Of a stretch of 64,000 bases of DNA, positions 1-7,655 are shown one piece after another. A program made the translations under genes and the position numbers. The notes under the pieces are model-generated. The model searched no databases, was not told the origin of the DNA, and saw nothing but the letters and a program-made list of their open reading frames with translations. Position 1 is the first letter of the stretch. Each line of letters begins with the position of its first letter. Source of the DNA: Acidovorax sp. A79 (GTDB lineage Bacteria > Pseudomonadota > Gammaproteobacteria > Burkholderiales > Burkholderiaceae_C); contig NZ_AP028672.1 of the NCBI RefSeq assembly GCF_041154505.1, positions 620,001 to 684,000 of the forward strand, written 5' to 3'.

Positions 1-584
1 ATCTGCGCGCCGGGGTGGATGTCGATGCCGGTCTGCGCATGGGCCTGCTCGGCCACGATGCGCGCCAGCAGCGGCAGCTCCAGCTGGTACAGCGTGTGCG
101 CCAGGCGGTGGTGGATCATGGCCAGGATGCCGGGGTAGCACAGCAGCACCTCGTCCACGCTGCGCGCGGCCGGATCGCCGTGGTAGGCGGCCAGCACGTC
201 GCTGTCGAGCAGGCTGCGGATCTCGGGCAGCGAGGTGGCGAAGCTGCGGGCCGTCTGCACGGCGCGCTTTTCGATGTTCTGCTCTTCCACCGGCTGGTGG
301 CGCAGCACATAACGCAACTCCAGCCGGATCTGCGCCAGCAGCGCATGCAAGGCGGCGTCCAGCGTGTGGCCGACGTAGAAGTCCTCGCTCTCCTGGCGCA
401 GGTCGGGTGGGCCCAGGCGCATGGGAAACAGCACGCCCTTGAGCTTGTCGACGATATCGGCCAGCGCGTCGCGCGATGGGAACTCGCGCCCGCCCGGCTC
501 CTGGGAGCGCTTTTGCAGGCTGCGCCAGTCGCGGCGCACGGCGTGCAGGGACTGCACGATGGGTTCGATGTTGAAGACGGCCAT
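1..584 (-). CDS. cysE: Serine O-acetyltransferase, N-terminal part (cut by window edge)
   Basis: The enzyme acetylates L-serine with acetyl-CoA to O-acetylserine, the cytoplasmic acceptor of sulfide in cysteine synthesis. The ATG at 582-584 opens a frame that runs without a stop to base 1, giving 194 codons; the C-terminal hexapeptide-repeat half lies outside the window. The visible part has the helical N-terminal domain of the long EpsC/NifP-like class and the conserved segment YPGILAMIHHRLAH, with the start of the left-handed beta-helix at GIDIHPGAQI. The rhodanese gene lies 50 bp upstream on the same strand, so the two may share a transcript and a sulfur role. The family call is secure; only the missing 3' end limits it. 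Confidence 0.93.
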   Translation of the reverse strand, partial: MAVFNIEPIVQSLHAVRRDWRSLQKRSQEPGGREFPSRDALADIVDKLKGVLFPMRLGPPDLRQESEDFYVGHTLDAALHALLAQIRLELRYVLRHQPVEEQNIEKRAVQTARSFATSLPEIRSLLDSDVLAAYHGDPAARSVDEVLLCYPGILAMIHHRLAHTLYQLELPLLARIVAEQAHAQTGIDIHPGAQ

Positions 585-634
585 GGGGAAAGGGAAGCTG
601 TGGTTCAGTCGTGGAGGCGGGCCGTGCCCCGGGG

Positions 635-1126
635 CTAGTCCTGGATCCAGGGAAGGTTGTGAAAGCGCCAGCCATCGGCATGGCCGCGCTGCTTGTGGCC
701 ATCGATCTCGCCCTCGAAGCCTTCGAGCACGTTGAAGACGCGGGTGAAGCCGGCCTTGGCCGCCGCCTCGGCCGCCAGGGCCGAGCGCTTGCCGCTGCGG
801 CACAGCAGCAGCGCCGTGGCCTCCTTGCCGCCGTGGCTGGCCAGGCGGGCCTCCAGCTCGCGCACGAAGCGCGGGTTGCGCTGCAGGGCGGTGCCCGTGG
901 CCCAGGGCACGTGCAGGCTGTCCGGCACCTGGCCGACGAACTTCAGCTCTTCGGCCGAGCGCACGTCCACCAGCACGGCATCGCCGGCCAGGACGAGTTT
1001 CCACGCCACGGTGGGCGCAACGCCGCCCGCATAGGGCAGGCCGGACGCCAGTGCGACCGAGCGGGCAGATTCCAATTCGTGTGCGAGCACAGCGTCCTGG
1101 GTGTCCTGGATGGCGGATGAAAGCAT
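635..1126 (-). CDS. Single-domain rhodanese-like protein
   Basis: A 163-residue protein with one rhodanese (sulfurtransferase) domain covering about residues 35-160. The active-site loop CRSGKRS starts at Cys109, the residue that would carry the persulfide, and VLVDVRSAEE near residue 51 is the usual second conserved block. No signal peptide is visible, so a cytoplasmic sulfur-transfer role is likely. It lies 50 bp upstream of cysE on the same strand, which fits sulfur assimilation. Its own upstream region is unusually AT-rich and holds a perfect 17-bp palindrome (1178-1194). The physiological sulfur donor and acceptor cannot be read from the sequence. Confidence 0.9.
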   Translation of the reverse strand: MLSSAIQDTQDAVLAHELESARSVALASGLPYAGGVAPTVAWKLVLAGDAVLVDVRSAEELKFVGQVPDSLHVPWATGTALQRNPRFVRELEARLASHGGKEATALLLCRSGKRSALAAEAAAKAGFTRVFNVLEGFEGEIDGHKQRGHADGWRFHNLPWIQD

Positions 1127-1177
1127 GGCAGGGGTCCTTGAGGCTAGGGTTTCGCAGCCCTCATGGGCGGGGCTGCC

Positions 1178-1194
1178 GTGAACAATGTGTTCAC
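1178..1194. promoter_or_regulatory. Perfect palindrome upstream of the rhodanese gene
   Basis: GTGAACA and TGTTCAC flank a 3-bp centre, a perfect inverted repeat of 17 bp. It sits 52 bp before the rhodanese start codon on the minus strand, a normal place for a repressor or activator operator. The binding protein is unknown; no regulator gene lies next to it. Confidence 0.5.
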
Positions 1195-1230
1195 TCTAGA
1201 ACCCTTCTCATAAAACCCAAAAGAATAAAA

Positions 1231-1251
1231 TTTGGTTTCTATAAAACCAAA
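1231..1251 (-). terminator. AT-rich hairpin behind the flavin oxidase gene
   Basis: Read on the minus strand, eight-base arms TTTGGTTT and AAACCAAA enclose five bases and are followed by TTTTATTCTTTT, the layout of an intrinsic terminator, 17 bp after the stop of the SolA-type gene. The stem is weak in GC. The same block also contains two near-identical boxes (ATAAAACCCAAAA at 1210-1222 and ATAAAACCAAAA at 1241-1252), so it may also serve as a regulator site for the rhodanese gene. Confidence 0.5.
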
Positions 1252-1267
1252 ACATCCTTGAGTTTGT

Positions 1268-2476
1268 TCAGGCAAACCCTGTGGCTGCCAACCCGTGCAG
1301 GGCATGGCCAAAGGGCCGCAGATCCAGGCGCTCCAGCAGGTCCAGCACCTGCTGCGCCAGGGCCTCTCCCACGGCGGCCGAGTGCTTGAAGCCATGGCCC
1401 GAGCAGGCGGAGGCCACGTGCACGCCTGGCCAGCCGGGCAGCCGGTCGACGACGAAGCCGTGGTCGGGAGTCACGGTGTACAGGCAGGCGCGGGCGTCGG
1501 TGCAGCGGGCGGCCGGGGCATCAAAGCGCGGCAGCACGTGGCGCTGCAGCATGCTGTGCTTCTCGGCATCGGCCACGGTGCGGTCCACGGTGTCCGGGGT
1601 GGTGGTCTCCAGGTACTGCGCGGTGGCCACCTTGAAGGCCGGCGCGCCCGCATCCGCGATCGGGAACCCATAGATCGAGTCGTCCGGTCCGTCGCGAAAG
1701 GTCCAGATGAAGACCGGAAACACCCCGGGCTCGAACGAGGGCCTGGCGGCCCCCACGTCGAACCAGAACATCACCTGGCGGTACACCGCCAGCCGGGGTG
1801 CCCAGGCATGCCGCAGCTCCTCGCCCAGCAGGCCCGGGAGCCAGGGGCCCGCAGCCAGCACCACCTGCCCGGCGCTGTGGCGGCCCTGCGTGGTGTCCAC
1901 CCGCAGGTGCCCGCCTTCGCGCGCGAGGCCGGTCACGCGCACCCCTGTCTGCACCGTGGCGCCATGCACCTGGGCCTGTTGCAACTGGGCGCTGATGGCG
2001 GCCTCGGGCCGCACGAAGCCGGCGTCGCGCTCCCAGTAGGCGAATTCGTGGTCGTTGAGCTGGAACTGCGGGTAGCGCCGGCGCAGGTCGGCATGGTCCA
2101 GCACCTCGTGGTCTATGCCATGGCGGCGCGCGATCTCGATGGTGTTGTGCACGAAGTCCAGGCGGCGTCCCTGGTGCAGCGGCGCGCCATCGCGCGGCCC
2201 GAGCACCAGGCCGTGGGTGCGGGTGTAGATGGGCTGGCCGGTCGCGGCCTCCAGTTCGCGCCAGATCTCGTGCGAGCGGCGCACCAGGGGCACGTATTCG
2301 TCGCCCTCGCCCACCGCCAGCCGGGTGATGCGGGTCTGGCCGTGCGAGGAGCCCAGGCTGTGCGGCGGCTGGAACTGGTCCAGCCCGAGCACCCTGGCCC
2401 CGCGCCGCGCCAGCTGATACAGCGTGGCGGAGCCCACGGCCCCGAGGCCGACGACGATACTGTCGAAATGTGCCAT
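1268..2476 (-). CDS. solA: Monomeric sarcosine/N-methyltryptophan oxidase family flavoenzyme
   Basis: A 402-residue FAD enzyme of the family that oxidatively demethylates N-methyl amino acids, releasing formaldehyde and hydrogen peroxide. The Rossmann signature GLGAVGS is at residues 10-16, and the covalent-flavin segment CLYTVTPDHG begins at Cys331, placed as in monomeric sarcosine oxidase and SolA. Length agrees with SolA better than with the slightly shorter sarcosine oxidases, but substrate preference cannot be told from this. It lies 123 bp downstream of metQ on the same strand and may share its transcript, which hints that an imported N-methylated or methionine-like amino acid is the substrate; that link is inference. 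Confidence 0.85.
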   Translation of the reverse strand: MAHFDSIVVGLGAVGSATLYQLARRGARVLGLDQFQPPHSLGSSHGQTRITRLAVGEGDEYVPLVRRSHEIWRELEAATGQPIYTRTHGLVLGPRDGAPLHQGRRLDFVHNTIEIARRHGIDHEVLDHADLRRRYPQFQLNDHEFAYWERDAGFVRPEAAISAQLQQAQVHGATVQTGVRVTGLAREGGHLRVDTTQGRHSAGQVVLAAGPWLPGLLGEELRHAWAPRLAVYRQVMFWFDVGAARPSFEPGVFPVFIWTFRDGPDDSIYGFPIADAGAPAFKVATAQYLETTTPDTVDRTVADAEKHSMLQRHVLPRFDAPAARCTDARACLYTVTPDHGFVVDRLPGWPGVHVASACSGHGFKHSAAVGEALAQQVLDLLERLDLRPFGHALHGLAATGFA

Positions 2477-2599
2477 GCAACGATCCGATGATCAGCACCG
2501 GCAGCAGGTGGCCGGGCGGCACCATGGCGCCGCGCAGGGTGCGGCACGCCCGCGGACAAGCCGTCCCGGGGCCCGTTCAGGCACCGGCAGCTGGAAGCA

Positions 2600-3397
2600 T
2601 CAGAAGCCTGGCAGCACCGAACCCTTGAACTCGGTCTGGATGAACTTGCGCACTTCTTCCGAGTGGTAGGCCTTCACGAGCTTGGCCACCCAGGGCTTGT
2701 CCTTGTCGGCTTCGCGCACGGCGATCAGGTTGACGTAGGGGCTCTTGGCGTTTTCCTGCGCGATGGCGTCCTTGCCCGGGTTCAGGCCGGCCGACAGCGC
2801 GAAGTTGGTGTTGATGGCCGAGGCATCCAGGTCGTCGAGCGAACGGGGCAGTTGGGCGGCATCGAGTTCCACGAACTTGAGCTTCTTGGGGTTGCTCACC
2901 ACGTCCAGCGGCGTGGCCTTCAGGTCGGCGCCGTCACGCAGCTTGATCAGGCCCTTGTCCTGCAGCACCAGCAGCACGCGGCCGCCGTTCGTGGGGTCGT
3001 TGGGAATGCCGAACTTGGCGCCTTCCTTCAGGTCTTCGAGCTTCTTGACCTTCTTGGAATACAGGCCGATCGGGAAATTGACGGTATAGCCCACGGGCAC
3101 CAGCTTGTAGCCACGGTCCTTGACCTGGGCATCCAGGTAGGGCTTGTGCTGGTAGCTGTTGGCATCGAGGTCGCCGGCCGACAGCGCGGCATTGGGCTGC
3201 ACGTAGTCGCTGAACTCGACGACCTGGATCTTGAGGCCGTCCTTCTCGGCGACCTTCTTGACCACTTCGAAGATCTGCGCATGGGGACCGCCCGTCACGC
3301 CGATCTTCAGGGGCTTGTCCTGCGCCAGGGCGCCGGTCGAAAAGCCGGCGGCGAGGGCCAGGGCGAGAGTGGTTTGCAGCAGCGAGCGCTTGTTCAC
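2600..3397 (-). CDS. metQ: MetQ/NlpA-family methionine-binding protein of an ABC importer
   Basis: The periplasmic binding protein of a methionine-type ABC importer. I chose the GTG at 3395-3397 because GAAAGG lies eight bases before it and the product then opens with MNKRSLLQT and a normal Sec signal ending ALA at about residue 25. A GTG nine bases upstream is less well placed. The mature part matches the NlpA family throughout, including GPHAQIFEVV, the family marker YQHKPYLDAQ and FGIPNDPTNGGR. There is no lipobox cysteine, so the protein is probably soluble in the periplasm, not a lipoprotein. The matching metN and metI genes are about 9 kb away at 12661-14397, an unusual split. Confidence 0.92.
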   Translation of the reverse strand: MNKRSLLQTTLALALAAGFSTGALAQDKPLKIGVTGGPHAQIFEVVKKVAEKDGLKIQVVEFSDYVQPNAALSAGDLDANSYQHKPYLDAQVKDRGYKLVPVGYTVNFPIGLYSKKVKKLEDLKEGAKFGIPNDPTNGGRVLLVLQDKGLIKLRDGADLKATPLDVVSNPKKLKFVELDAAQLPRSLDDLDASAINTNFALSAGLNPGKDAIAQENAKSPYVNLIAVREADKDKPWVAKLVKAYHSEEVRKFIQTEFKGSVLPGF

Positions 3398-3500
3398 GGA
3401 AGACACCTTTCGTTAAGAGATGCAGGCATCCTAGGGTTTCCCCGATAAAACAGGAACGAATAAGTTTTTATGTTCTTACAATTAATATGAATAACGTTTA

Positions 3501-4589
3501 TCACCCTCGCAGCGCGACGTTGTTGAGCTTGTCCAGTCGCTCGGGCCAGGTGCCTTCCACCGTCGCGCCCTGAAGCAAAATGCGCGTCCAGGCCACCCAG
3601 GCGTCCCACTGCACCCGCTTGTCCCACGAATTCCCCCAGGCGCTGAACAGCTGCAGCGCGCTGTCCGCCGCCGCCCTGGCGTCCTGCCTGCGGCCCGCCG
3701 ACAGATACAGCTGCGCCAGCACCATCTGTGGCTCGCCCACCCAGGGGTTGTGACGGACCGCGCTTTCCAGCACCCCGGTGGCCACATCCAGGTCCACCAG
3801 CGGCTGGTCCTGCTGGATCACCGACCAGTACAGCGAGGCGGCCGCCGCCTCGTCCGCCGCCGCCAGCGGCTGCGTGCAATGGGCAAACACGGGCGGCGTG
3901 GGCAGCAGGCCCTGGAGGCCCGGGTGCTGCAGCGCCAGGCCCAGGCCGTTGATCTGCGAGACCATGCGTCCGCTCGGCCGCATCGGCCCGGGCCACAGCG
4001 ACGCGGCCCAGTGCACCGGCTGGGGACGGTGCTGCACCGCGGGGAAGCGCGAAAAGATGTCGTCCTGCCAGCTGAACCACTGCTCGATGGTGTCGGCCAT
4101 GCTCACGATGATGAACGCCGCCACCTCGTAGGGCGTGAGCACGTGGCGCACGCCGTCCTTCTCCAGCGCCAGGCTGCCATCGGGCTCCAGCTGCCCGGCC
4201 AGCACGCGCTGCACGAACTGCGTGCGCGACTGCGTGCAGAACAGGTAGACCAGGTGCTCGGCCGATTCGCCCGCGATCTCGCGCACGCGCGCACGCTCCC
4301 GGGCGGGGTCGAACTTCACCAGGTCCACGAAGGCATTGCCATACACGCTGTGCAGCAGCCCCAGAAGGCGCACATCGCGCGGCTGCCGCCACACGGTGAG
4401 CGAGCGCGCCACGCCCACCAGATGGTGGCGGAAGGTGCCCGCCTTGTGCCAGTCCTGCCCCACGTTGCGTGCGAGCACCGTGGGCAGCGCGGGCGCGAGG
4501 TCGGCGTCGCGCGCCAGCCACTCTTCATCCAGCAGTGGCTGGGCACGGGCAAACAGGTCGGGGTCGAGCGTGTGAAAAGGCAGCGTCAT
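3501..4589 (-). CDS. DUF6817-domain protein with C-terminal TPR-like region
   Basis: A cytoplasmic protein of 362 residues with no signal peptide. The first part resembles the DUF6817 family, an HD-like helical fold: histidine-rich segments TFRHHLVGV and LLGLLHSVYGNAF are visible in the first 100 residues. The last third, with alanine-rich helices such as MVLAQLYLSAGRRQDAR, resembles tetratricopeptide repeats. I set the start at ATG 4587-4589 (MTLPFHTLDP), not at a longer frame beginning at 4640, because the upstream part looks non-coding. Function is unknown. It is divergent from the XRE-cupin regulator. Confidence 0.75.
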   Translation of the reverse strand: MTLPFHTLDPDLFARAQPLLDEEWLARDADLAPALPTVLARNVGQDWHKAGTFRHHLVGVARSLTVWRQPRDVRLLGLLHSVYGNAFVDLVKFDPARERARVREIAGESAEHLVYLFCTQSRTQFVQRVLAGQLEPDGSLALEKDGVRHVLTPYEVAAFIIVSMADTIEQWFSWQDDIFSRFPAVQHRPQPVHWAASLWPGPMRPSGRMVSQINGLGLALQHPGLQGLLPTPPVFAHCTQPLAAADEAAAASLYWSVIQQDQPLVDLDVATGVLESAVRHNPWVGEPQMVLAQLYLSAGRRQDARAAADSALQLFSAWGNSWDKRVQWDAWVAWTRILLQGATVEGTWPERLDKLNNVALRG

Positions 4590-4696
4590 GGTCTGAATGT
4601 CTCCGGCGGTTGTTCTGGCAGATCGAAATGCAAAGTACACACAGTATCAGCGCGGCTGGCGCGGGCCGCCAAGGCCACGTGGGTGTATCAATTCGA

Positions 4697-4745
4697 TAAA
4701 AATGGCTGCAGCGCTTTCTGGATATACGCTTCAAGCTATCAAAAC
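4697..4745 (-). repeat. Short hairpin repeat, family 1, copy 1
   Basis: A reverse-oriented copy of a roughly 50-bp repeat seen nine times in the window; typical pieces are AATGGCTGCAGCGCTTTCTG and CTTCAAGCTATC. It sits in the divergent region between the DUF6817 gene and the XRE-cupin gene. Confidence 0.7.
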
Positions 4746-4823
4746 AGAAGCAAAAAGTCTCCCATATGACGCATCCCCATCCTGCGACACTCCCATCCGC
4801 GAGCTTGCCGCCACCAATTTCCA

Positions 4824-4850
4824 GTTTTATGGAATAAATTTCCATTAAAC
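4824..4850. promoter_or_regulatory. 27-bp palindrome before the XRE-cupin gene, probable operator
   Basis: Arms GTTTTATGGAA and TTCCATTAAAC enclose five bases and match at 10 of 11 positions. The site ends 7 bp before the start codon of the XRE-cupin regulator, as expected for autorepression. The divergent DUF6817 gene starts about 235 bp away and might also be affected. Confidence 0.6.
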
Positions 4851-4857
4851 TGCCGCC

Positions 4858-5475
4858 ATGGACATCAACCACCGCATCGCCCGCCGGTTGCGCGAGCTGC
4901 GCGACACCCGGGGCTACTCACTGGACACGCTGGCCGAGCGCAGCGGCGTGAGCCGCTCCAACATCTCGCTGATCGAACGCGGCCAGAGCAGCCCCACGGC
5001 CGCCGTGCTGGACAAACTGGCCGTCGGGCTGAGCGTGGCACTCGCCTCCTTCTTCGAGGACGGCACCGATGGCGAGGGCGAGGCCCTGCCCTCGCCCCTG
5101 ATCCGGGCCGCCGACCAGCCCCGCTGGCAGGACCCGGCCTCGGGCTATGTGCGCCGCCGGCTGTCGCCGCCCGCGCCCTCGCCGCTGCAGCTGGTGGAGG
5201 TGGAGTTTCCGCCCGGCCAGCGCGTCGCCCTCGACTCGGCCGTGCACGATGCCGACATCCACCAGCAGGTCTGGCTGGTGGAAGGCCGCATGGACCTGAC
5301 CGTGGGCACCACCACCTGGGCGCTGGGCGCGGGGGACTGCCTGGCCATGCAGCTCAACCAGCCCATCGTGTTCCACAACCCGGGCACGCGGCCCGCGCGC
5401 TACCTGGTGGCGCTCACCACGCTGGGCCTGCCGCCTGCCCGCTTCGCATCCCCCACCCCGAGGAGAAAACCATGA
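4858..5475 (+). CDS. XRE-family regulator with C-terminal cupin domain
   Basis: A 205-residue DNA-binding regulator. Residues 6-60 form a helix-turn-helix of the XRE type (LDTLAERSGVSRSNISLIER), and residues about 105-190 form a small beta-barrel (cupin) that in this family senses a small molecule. The stop overlaps the start of the next gene in ATGA, so regulator and acetyltransferase are translationally coupled. A 27-bp palindrome directly upstream is the likely autoregulatory operator. The signal is unknown; relatives of this type control detoxification or amine catabolism genes, which is family knowledge only. Confidence 0.9.
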   Translation: MDINHRIARRLRELRDTRGYSLDTLAERSGVSRSNISLIERGQSSPTAAVLDKLAVGLSVALASFFEDGTDGEGEALPSPLIRAADQPRWQDPASGYVRRRLSPPAPSPLQLVEVEFPPGQRVALDSAVHDADIHQQVWLVEGRMDLTVGTTTWALGAGDCLAMQLNQPIVFHNPGTRPARYLVALTTLGLPPARFASPTPRRKP

Positions 5476-6020
5476 CCACCGACATACGGGCCCCTTCGCC
5501 CGCCGTCACCATCCGGCGCCTGGGCGCCCGCGAGGCGGCCGCGAGCGTGCCGGCGCTGGCCGACGTGCTGATCGACTGCGTGCAAGGTGGGGCGTCGGTG
5601 AGCTTCATGTGGCCGCTGCCGCGCGACAAGGCCCTCGCGTTCTGGAGCGGCGTGGCCGACGGCGTGGCCCGCAACGAACGCGTGCTGCTGGTGGCCGAGG
5701 CCCCGGGAGGCCACATCGTGGGGACCGTACAGCTCGCCACCGCCATGCCCGACAACCAGCCCCACCGCGCCGACGTGGCCAAGATGCTGGTGCACCGCCA
5801 GGCCCGCCGCCGGGGTATCGCCCAGCAGCTCATGGCCGCCGTGGACGACGCAGCGCGCGCCGAGGGCAAGACCGTGCTCTTGCTCGACACCGTGACCGGC
5901 GGCGACGCCGAGCGCCTGTACGAGCGCGCCGGCTGGCAGCGCGTGGGCGTGGTGCCCGACTATGCGCTGATGCCGGACGGCGCGTTCTGCGGCACCACGT
6001 TCTTCTGCAAGCGGATCTGA
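5472..6020 (+). CDS. GNAT-family N-acetyltransferase
   Basis: A 182-residue acetyl-CoA-dependent acetyltransferase of the GNAT fold. The acetyl-CoA-binding motif appears as VHRQARRRGIAQQLM in the middle of the protein, followed by the conserved C-terminal TGGDAERLYERAGWQRVG. It overlaps the XRE-cupin gene by four bases and surely shares its mRNA. GNAT enzymes paired with a dedicated regulator often inactivate a toxic amine or antibiotic, but no substrate can be named here. Confidence 0.9.
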   Translation: MTTDIRAPSPAVTIRRLGAREAAASVPALADVLIDCVQGGASVSFMWPLPRDKALAFWSGVADGVARNERVLLVAEAPGGHIVGTVQLATAMPDNQPHRADVAKMLVHRQARRRGIAQQLMAAVDDAARAEGKTVLLLDTVTGGDAERLYERAGWQRVGVVPDYALMPDGAFCGTTFFCKRI

Positions 6021-6098
6021 CCTTTCCCCGGTCCCTCCAGGGACAGCGCCCCCCGGCACCCGCCCCGGACCAACCCGCATGCAGCGCGCTCGACAAAA

Positions 6099-6114
6099 CT
6101 GTATATTTATACAG
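6099..6114. promoter_or_regulatory. Perfect SOS box (LexA operator)
   Basis: CTGTATATTTATACAG matches the CTGT-N8-ACAG consensus exactly, with an AT-only core as in strong LexA sites. It ends 23 bp before the start codon of the 102-residue gene and overlaps where the -10 region should lie, so LexA would block transcription. Confidence 0.8.
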
Positions 6115-6137
6115 TCAACCATTTACGGAGAAGCGCC

Positions 6138-6446
6138 ATGGAAGTTCTTGAATCCACTTACGCGGTCGCCCTGCGCGACTACCCTGAAGAGCTGCCACCC
6201 CGGGAGCGCATGGCCGCCGAGGCACGCTATGCCAGGGAGCTCGAAAAACAGCTCGGCGGCCCCGCGCAGGTCGCCGCGGCCCTGGACACCATGTCCAGCC
6301 TGGAAGAATCGCCACCCGAAATCGTGTCGGCCGGTGACCTCGCCTTGATCAAGCAATGGGGCAAAGCCAGCGTCGCCGCGCGGCAGGCGGGGTTTCGCGA
6401 CCTGGGGGAAGGAGACGGCGCGTACTTCGAGGTCCGGCTGCTGTAA
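6138..6446 (+). CDS. Small uncharacterised protein, probably SOS-induced
   Basis: A 102-residue acidic soluble protein that I do not recognise. It has no signal peptide or membrane segment. The first 55 residues look helical and charged (PPRERMAAEARYARELEKQL). GGAG seven bases before the ATG gives a good ribosome binding site, and a perfect LexA box lies 23 bp upstream, so expression after DNA damage is the best-supported prediction. It is monocistronic: the acetyltransferase ends 117 bp before, and two microsatellites follow. Candidate roles include a damage-response modulator or a prophage remnant gene, but neither is shown by the sequence. Confidence 0.75.
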   Translation: MEVLESTYAVALRDYPEELPPRERMAAEARYARELEKQLGGPAQVAAALDTMSSLEESPPEIVSAGDLALIKQWGKASVAARQAGFRDLGEGDGAYFEVRLL

Positions 6447-6464
6447 GCCTCTTTCAGGGGCCCA

Positions 6465-6556
6465 TTGCCTTGCCTTGCCTTGCCTTGCCTTGCCTTGCCC
6501 CGCCCCTGCCCCTGCCCCTGCCCCTGCCCCTGCCCCTGCCCCTGCCCCTGCCCCTG
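6465..6556. repeat. Two adjacent microsatellites, (TTGCC)7 and (CCCCTG)9
   Basis: Seven exact TTGCC units occupy 6465-6499 and nine exact CCCCTG units occupy 6503-6556, with three bases between. They lie between the stop codons of two converging genes, so length change by slippage would not alter either protein. No other simple repeat of this size occurs in the window. Confidence 0.95.
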
Positions 6557-6622
6557 CCTGGACGGACCAGGGGCCGGGAATGAGGGAGGCGGCAAGGCTC
6601 GGTAGCGCGCAGCCAGTGCCCG

Positions 6623-7528
6623 TCACGGCACGGCCAGGGACTCCAGTGCCGCCCACACCGCCAGGATGGCCGTGTCGTGCACCTGCGACGCCCGCCGCGC
6701 CAGCCCCAGCTCCCGCCACAGCGGCGGGCTCAGCGGGCGCACCTGCAGGCCCGCGTTGTCCTGCTCCACATCGCCGCCCGCCACCCCGGGCTGCTCCAGC
6801 GGCAGCACCGCCACGCCATGGCCGGCGCCCACCAGGCTGCGCAGTGCCAGCGGGTGGTTCAGCTCCATGCGGGGGCGGGGGTTCAGGCCGGCCTGCGCGA
6901 ACCAGCCGGCGATGAGCCGGTACATCTGCGTGGCCGGTCCGAAGGACATCCAGCGCTGGCCGGCCAGCCACTGTGGCGTGGCCTGCGCCGGCGCATCCCA
7001 CGCGGGCGGAATCAGCGCCACCATGGGGTCCGTGCGCCAGGGGCGCACCTGCACGTCGCGGCCGGCGGCCTGCGGCATCGCGACGATGGCCAGATCCAGC
7101 GTGCCCGCGCCGAGCCGGGCCATGGCCTCGGCGGAGCTGAGCACATCCAGCTTCACATCCACGCCCGGGCTTTGACGGGCCAGCCGCTCCAGCAGGCGGG
7201 GCAGCAAGCCCGCGCTCACGCCCGCCGTGGTGGCAAGGCGCACCAGGCCTTCCAGCCCCTGCGCGCGCCGGCGCACCTGCTCCACCACCTCGTCGGCCCC
7301 GGCCAGCAGGCGGCGCCCCCCGGCCACGAGCGCCTCGCCAGCCGGCGTCAGGCTGGCCTGGCGCCGGCCGCGCACCACCAGTGCGGCGCCCAGCCGCGAC
7401 TCCAGTTCACTGATGTGCAGGCTGACCGTCGGTGGCGCCAGGTGCAGGGCCTGGGCCGCGGCGGCCAGCGTGCCCAGGTCGGCGATGGCAACAAGGGTCT
7501 GGACCTGGTCCAGGTTGAGGTTTCGCAT
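6623..7528 (-). CDS. LysR-family transcriptional regulator
   Basis: A 301-residue LysR-type regulator. The N-terminal winged helix includes LDQVQTLVAIADLGTLAAAA and LHLAPPTVSLHISELESRLG, followed by the usual linker helix and a periplasmic-binding-protein-like effector domain from about residue 90. I start at ATG 7526-7528 (MRNLNLDQ); a frame six codons longer exists but is unlikely. It is divergent from the EamA-type exporter at 7656, the standard arrangement for a LysR protein that controls its neighbour. An imperfect inverted repeat (7538-7561) lies just before its start. The inducer is unknown. Confidence 0.92.
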   Translation of the reverse strand: MRNLNLDQVQTLVAIADLGTLAAAAQALHLAPPTVSLHISELESRLGAALVVRGRRQASLTPAGEALVAGGRRLLAGADEVVEQVRRRAQGLEGLVRLATTAGVSAGLLPRLLERLARQSPGVDVKLDVLSSAEAMARLGAGTLDLAIVAMPQAAGRDVQVRPWRTDPMVALIPPAWDAPAQATPQWLAGQRWMSFGPATQMYRLIAGWFAQAGLNPRPRMELNHPLALRSLVGAGHGVAVLPLEQPGVAGGDVEQDNAGLQVRPLSPPLWRELGLARRASQVHDTAILAVWAALESLAVP

Positions 7529-7537
7529 CAGGAATCC

Positions 7538-7561
7538 TGAACTCAATAGTCATTAAATTCA
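7538..7561. promoter_or_regulatory. Imperfect inverted repeat between LysR and EamA genes
   Basis: TGAACTCAAT and ATTAAATTCA face each other around a short centre, a layout compatible with a LysR-type site. It is 10 bp from the LysR start codon. The match between the arms is partial, so this is a tentative call. Confidence 0.3.
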
Positions 7562-7655
7562 ACTTTACAGATGTCTGGCTGAAAAACATCATTCGCCCAT
7601 CAAAAAAAACTGGCCCCCTGCGCGCACTCACTCAGCCCCCGGGACCTCCATCGCC

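Noticed and set aside
1295..2491. Long open frames on the strand opposite genes, such as a 398-codon frame over the flavin oxidase
   Set aside because: These are typical antisense artefacts of GC-rich coding DNA: biased toward His, Gln, Arg and Ala, without ribosome sites or family resemblance.
3451..3470. AACGAATAAG before metQ as a relative of the organosulfur motif
   Set aside because: The similarity stops after seven to eight bases and the second half of the motif is absent.
6465..6556. CRISPR-like or coding repeat
   Set aside because: The units are exact 5-mers and 6-mers without spacers, and the frames across them give only Pro-Leu or Gly-Gln runs lacking a start signal.
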